Shown piece after piece: positions 62,416-64,000 of a DNA stretch of 64,000 bases. A program made the translations under genes and the position numbers. Source of the stretch: Stenotrophomonas sp. VV52 (GTDB lineage Bacteria; Pseudomonadota; Gammaproteobacteria; Xanthomonadales; Xanthomonadaceae); assembly GCF_002893095.1 (NCBI RefSeq), contig NZ_PKQQ01000015.1, positions 1 through 64,000 on the forward strand. The letters run 5' to 3'. The notes beneath the pieces are model-generated. The model was not told the origin of the DNA. It did not search any database and was given only the letters and a program-made list of their open reading frames with translations. How positions within the stretch are numbered: the stretch's first letter is position 1; each line of letters opens with the position of its first letter.

Positions 62416-62440
62416 GTAGAGCCACGCCCTGCGTGGCTGC
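62416..62440 (+). repeat. GTAG-type REP element
   Basis: GTAGAGCCACGCCCTGCGTG with an AGCCACGC stem lies 12 bases after the nuclease stop and just before the end of the convergent EamA gene, a likely two-way transcript end. Confidence 0.88.
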
Positions 62441-62445
62441 GCCAA

Positions 62446-63303
62446 TCATCCCCAGGCGATAAACCCGATCGCCACCACCGCCAACGCCAACCCCGCGCGG
62501 TTCCACCGCGTGGTCGGCTCGCCGAACGCGAACACCCCCACCAGCGCCCCGAGCACCACCACGCCGATGTTCATCCCGGCAAACACCGTGGCCGGGCTGT
62601 CCGGCAGCGCCTGGTGCGCGTGCACATAAAAAAGAATGTTGCCGCCGTTGAGCAGCCCCAGCAGCGCGCCGGCCCCGGCATTCCGCACGCTCAGCCGGCT
62701 GCGCCCGCTAGCATGCCGCCACACCTGCACTGCCAGCATCAGCACGAAGGCAATGCTGAAACACGCCAGCAGCGCCGCCATCGACGGCGTGCCCGACAGC
62801 GCCACCTGCTTCAGCAGCACGTCTACCAGCGCAAAGCCCACCCACACCGCCAGCAGCCAGCGCCAGCTCCCGGCTTCACCGGCCACCGCCGGCCCGCGCG
62901 GACGCAGGCTGATGCCCACCATCGCCACCAGCCCCAGGCCCAGTCCGAGCAGCTTGAGCGGCGTCGCGCTCTGCCCGAAGAACAAGAAAGCAGCCAACAG
63001 CGACAACAGCAGCGACAACCGCTGCGCCACATCGGTGCGCACGATCCCGGCCACCGCCACCGCGCGGCCCAAAATCAGGAACAGGGAAGGCAGCACCACC
63101 GCCAGCACCAGCAGCGCCGGCCACGGCGCATGCGTGCTCTGCAGCGCCTGCAACGGCGGCTGCAGCACCACTGCGGTGAGCCCGGCGGCCACCAGGTAAT
63201 TCCAGGTCACCATCTGCGCTACATCCAGGCCGCGCCGGGCGGCCAGCTTCAGCAGCACCGAGACCAACACGCTGCAGACCACGCTGAAAAGCAGATAGAA
63301 CAT
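62446..63303 (-). CDS. EamA-type (DMT superfamily) membrane transporter
   Basis: The 285-residue protein has about ten membrane helices in two EamA halves, with VLLKLAARRG at the end of the first helix and VLLKQVALSG in the second half, followed by GLLNGGNILFYVHAHQAL. EamA proteins export amino acids, nucleosides or other metabolites. The substrate is unknown. It is divergent from the hydrolase gene at 63359 with 55 bases between the two starts. Confidence 0.82.
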   Translation of the reverse strand: MFYLLFSVVCSVLVSVLLKLAARRGLDVAQMVTWNYLVAAGLTAVVLQPPLQALQSTHAPWPALLVLAVVLPSLFLILGRAVAVAGIVRTDVAQRLSLLLSLLAAFLFFGQSATPLKLLGLGLGLVAMVGISLRPRGPAVAGEAGSWRWLLAVWVGFALVDVLLKQVALSGTPSMAALLACFSIAFVLMLAVQVWRHASGRSRLSVRNAGAGALLGLLNGGNILFYVHAHQALPDSPATVFAGMNIGVVVLGALVGVFAFGEPTTRWNRAGLALAVVAIGFIAWG

Positions 63304-63358
63304 GGGGTTCCAGGCAGGCGCGGCGGTGAAGGCCGCAGGGGAGCGGTATTATGACGCC

Positions 63359-64000
63359 ATGCACAATCCCACTTTCCCCACTGAAAGCGGCACCCTGCAG
63401 CTGGCCGGCCCGGTCGGCGCGCTGGAGGTGGCCGTCGATCTGCCCAAGGCCGACGTGCCCGCCCAGCCCGTGGTGGCGATCATCTGCCACCCGCTCTCCA
63501 CCGAGGGCGGCAGCCTGCACAACAAGGTGGTGACCATGGTCGGCACCACCCTGCGCGAGCTGGGCATCACCACGGTGCGCTTCAACTTCCGCAGCGTCGG
63601 TGCTTCGGCCGGCGCCTTCGACCACGGCAACGGCGAGCAGGACGACCTCAAGGCGGTTGCTGCCTGGGTCCGCGAACAGCGCCCGGACGCCACCCTGTGG
63701 CTGGCCGGTTTCAGCTTCGGCGCCTTCGTCTCGCTGCGCGCCGCCGCCGAGCTGCAGCCGGACGTGCTGGTCTCGATCGCCCCGCCCGCCGGTCGCTGGG
63801 ACTTCGACGGCGTGCAGCCGCCGACCCGCTGGCTGGTCATCCAGGGCGACGAGGATGAAATCGTCGACCCGCAGGCCGTCTACAACTGGCTGGACAGCCT
63901 GGACGCCCCGCACGAGCTGGTGCGCATGCCCGAAACCAGCCACTTCTTCCATCGCAAGCTGATCGACCTGCGCGGCGCCATCACCCACGGCGTCAAGCAC
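63359..64000 (+). CDS. alpha/beta hydrolase (YcjY-like), cut by window end
   Basis: The visible 214 residues contain ICHPLSTEGGSLHNKVV at the oxyanion strand, the nucleophile elbow LAGFSFGAFVS, the acid region VIQGDEDEIVDP and the histidine in PETSHFFHRKL, a full Ser-Asp-His triad. This is the small dienelactone-hydrolase-like group often annotated as YcjY or CocE-like; substrate unknown. Only a few C-terminal residues can be missing, as the fold is complete. A TATTAT box (63347-63352) ends six bases before the ATG, so the message may be leaderless. Confidence 0.85.
   Translation, partial: MHNPTFPTESGTLQLAGPVGALEVAVDLPKADVPAQPVVAIICHPLSTEGGSLHNKVVTMVGTTLRELGITTVRFNFRSVGASAGAFDHGNGEQDDLKAVAAWVREQRPDATLWLAGFSFGAFVSLRAAAELQPDVLVSIAPPAGRWDFDGVQPPTRWLVIQGDEDEIVDPQAVYNWLDSLDAPHELVRMPETSHFFHRKLIDLRGAITHGVKH

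Overview
The window is a contiguous piece of a high-GC gammaproteobacterial chromosome, most probably Stenotrophomonas or a close relative in the Xanthomonadaceae. The evidence is the oleABCD olefin cluster, a TonB receptor/PnuT pair under a TPP riboswitch, and about 22 short palindromes with a GTAG head that match the SMAG (Stenotrophomonas maltophilia GTAG) class of REP elements. No rRNA, tRNA, insertion sequence, prophage or CRISPR array was seen. Long antisense frames are common because of the base composition and are left out.

Layout. 1-2.6 kb: the start of a PAS sensor gene, a SymE-like toxin coupled to a ribbon-helix-helix protein, a lipoprotein, and a TetR gene with two operators. 2.6-6.8 kb: RND efflux adaptor and pump. 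6.9-8.6 kb: CPBP membrane protease, VOC protein, AraC regulator. 8.6-12.7 kb: thiamine uptake (riboswitch, TonB receptor, PnuT, small-molecule kinase). 12.7-17 kb: RcsB-like response regulator divergent from a BvgS-like hybrid kinase. 17-21.3 kb: ETF-ubiquinone oxidoreductase, GNAT, glutaryl-CoA dehydrogenase, TrmL. 21.3-25.5 kb: a secreted VRP-repeat protein, an M16 protease and a DUF4156 lipoprotein. 25.6-30.7 kb: oleA, oleB, an opposite-strand YkgJ-like gene, oleC and oleD. 30.8-34.2 kb: DUF1328, ubiJ, ubiB, truC. 34.3-40.1 kb: DUF2059, arfB, acyltransferase, M3 peptidase, two degenerate type II dehydroquinase-like proteins, a signal peptidase. 40.3-46.7 kb: MFS/LysR pair, then a LysR regulator divergent from the glyoxylate bypass genes aceB and aceA. 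46.9-54.6 kb: a cNMP-binding/GGDEF protein followed by a putative peptide-modification (RiPP-like) locus. 54.6-60.1 kb: leucine/isovalerate catabolism (mccA, mccB, ivd) with a divergent TetR. 60.2-64 kb: membrane-anchored cytochrome c, secreted nuclease, EamA transporter, and an alpha/beta hydrolase cut by the window end.

The most interesting region is 47.9-54.6 kb. Two long paralogous proteins (class III cyclase-like domain, one membrane segment, TPR-rich C-terminus) flank an opposite-strand 100-residue protein with a nitrile-hydratase-like leader and a cysteine-bearing tail, and a SagB-like flavin dehydrogenase. This looks like a peptide precursor with its maturation machinery, of a kind named by bioinformatics but without an established product. 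Both cyclase-like domains keep the metal-binding aspartates but lack other catalytic positions, so the cyclase activity itself is doubtful.

Genome-style features worth noting are REP elements whose GTAG head supplies the stop codon of three genes, and several genes whose -10-like hexamer ends six or seven bases before the ATG, suggesting leaderless mRNAs.
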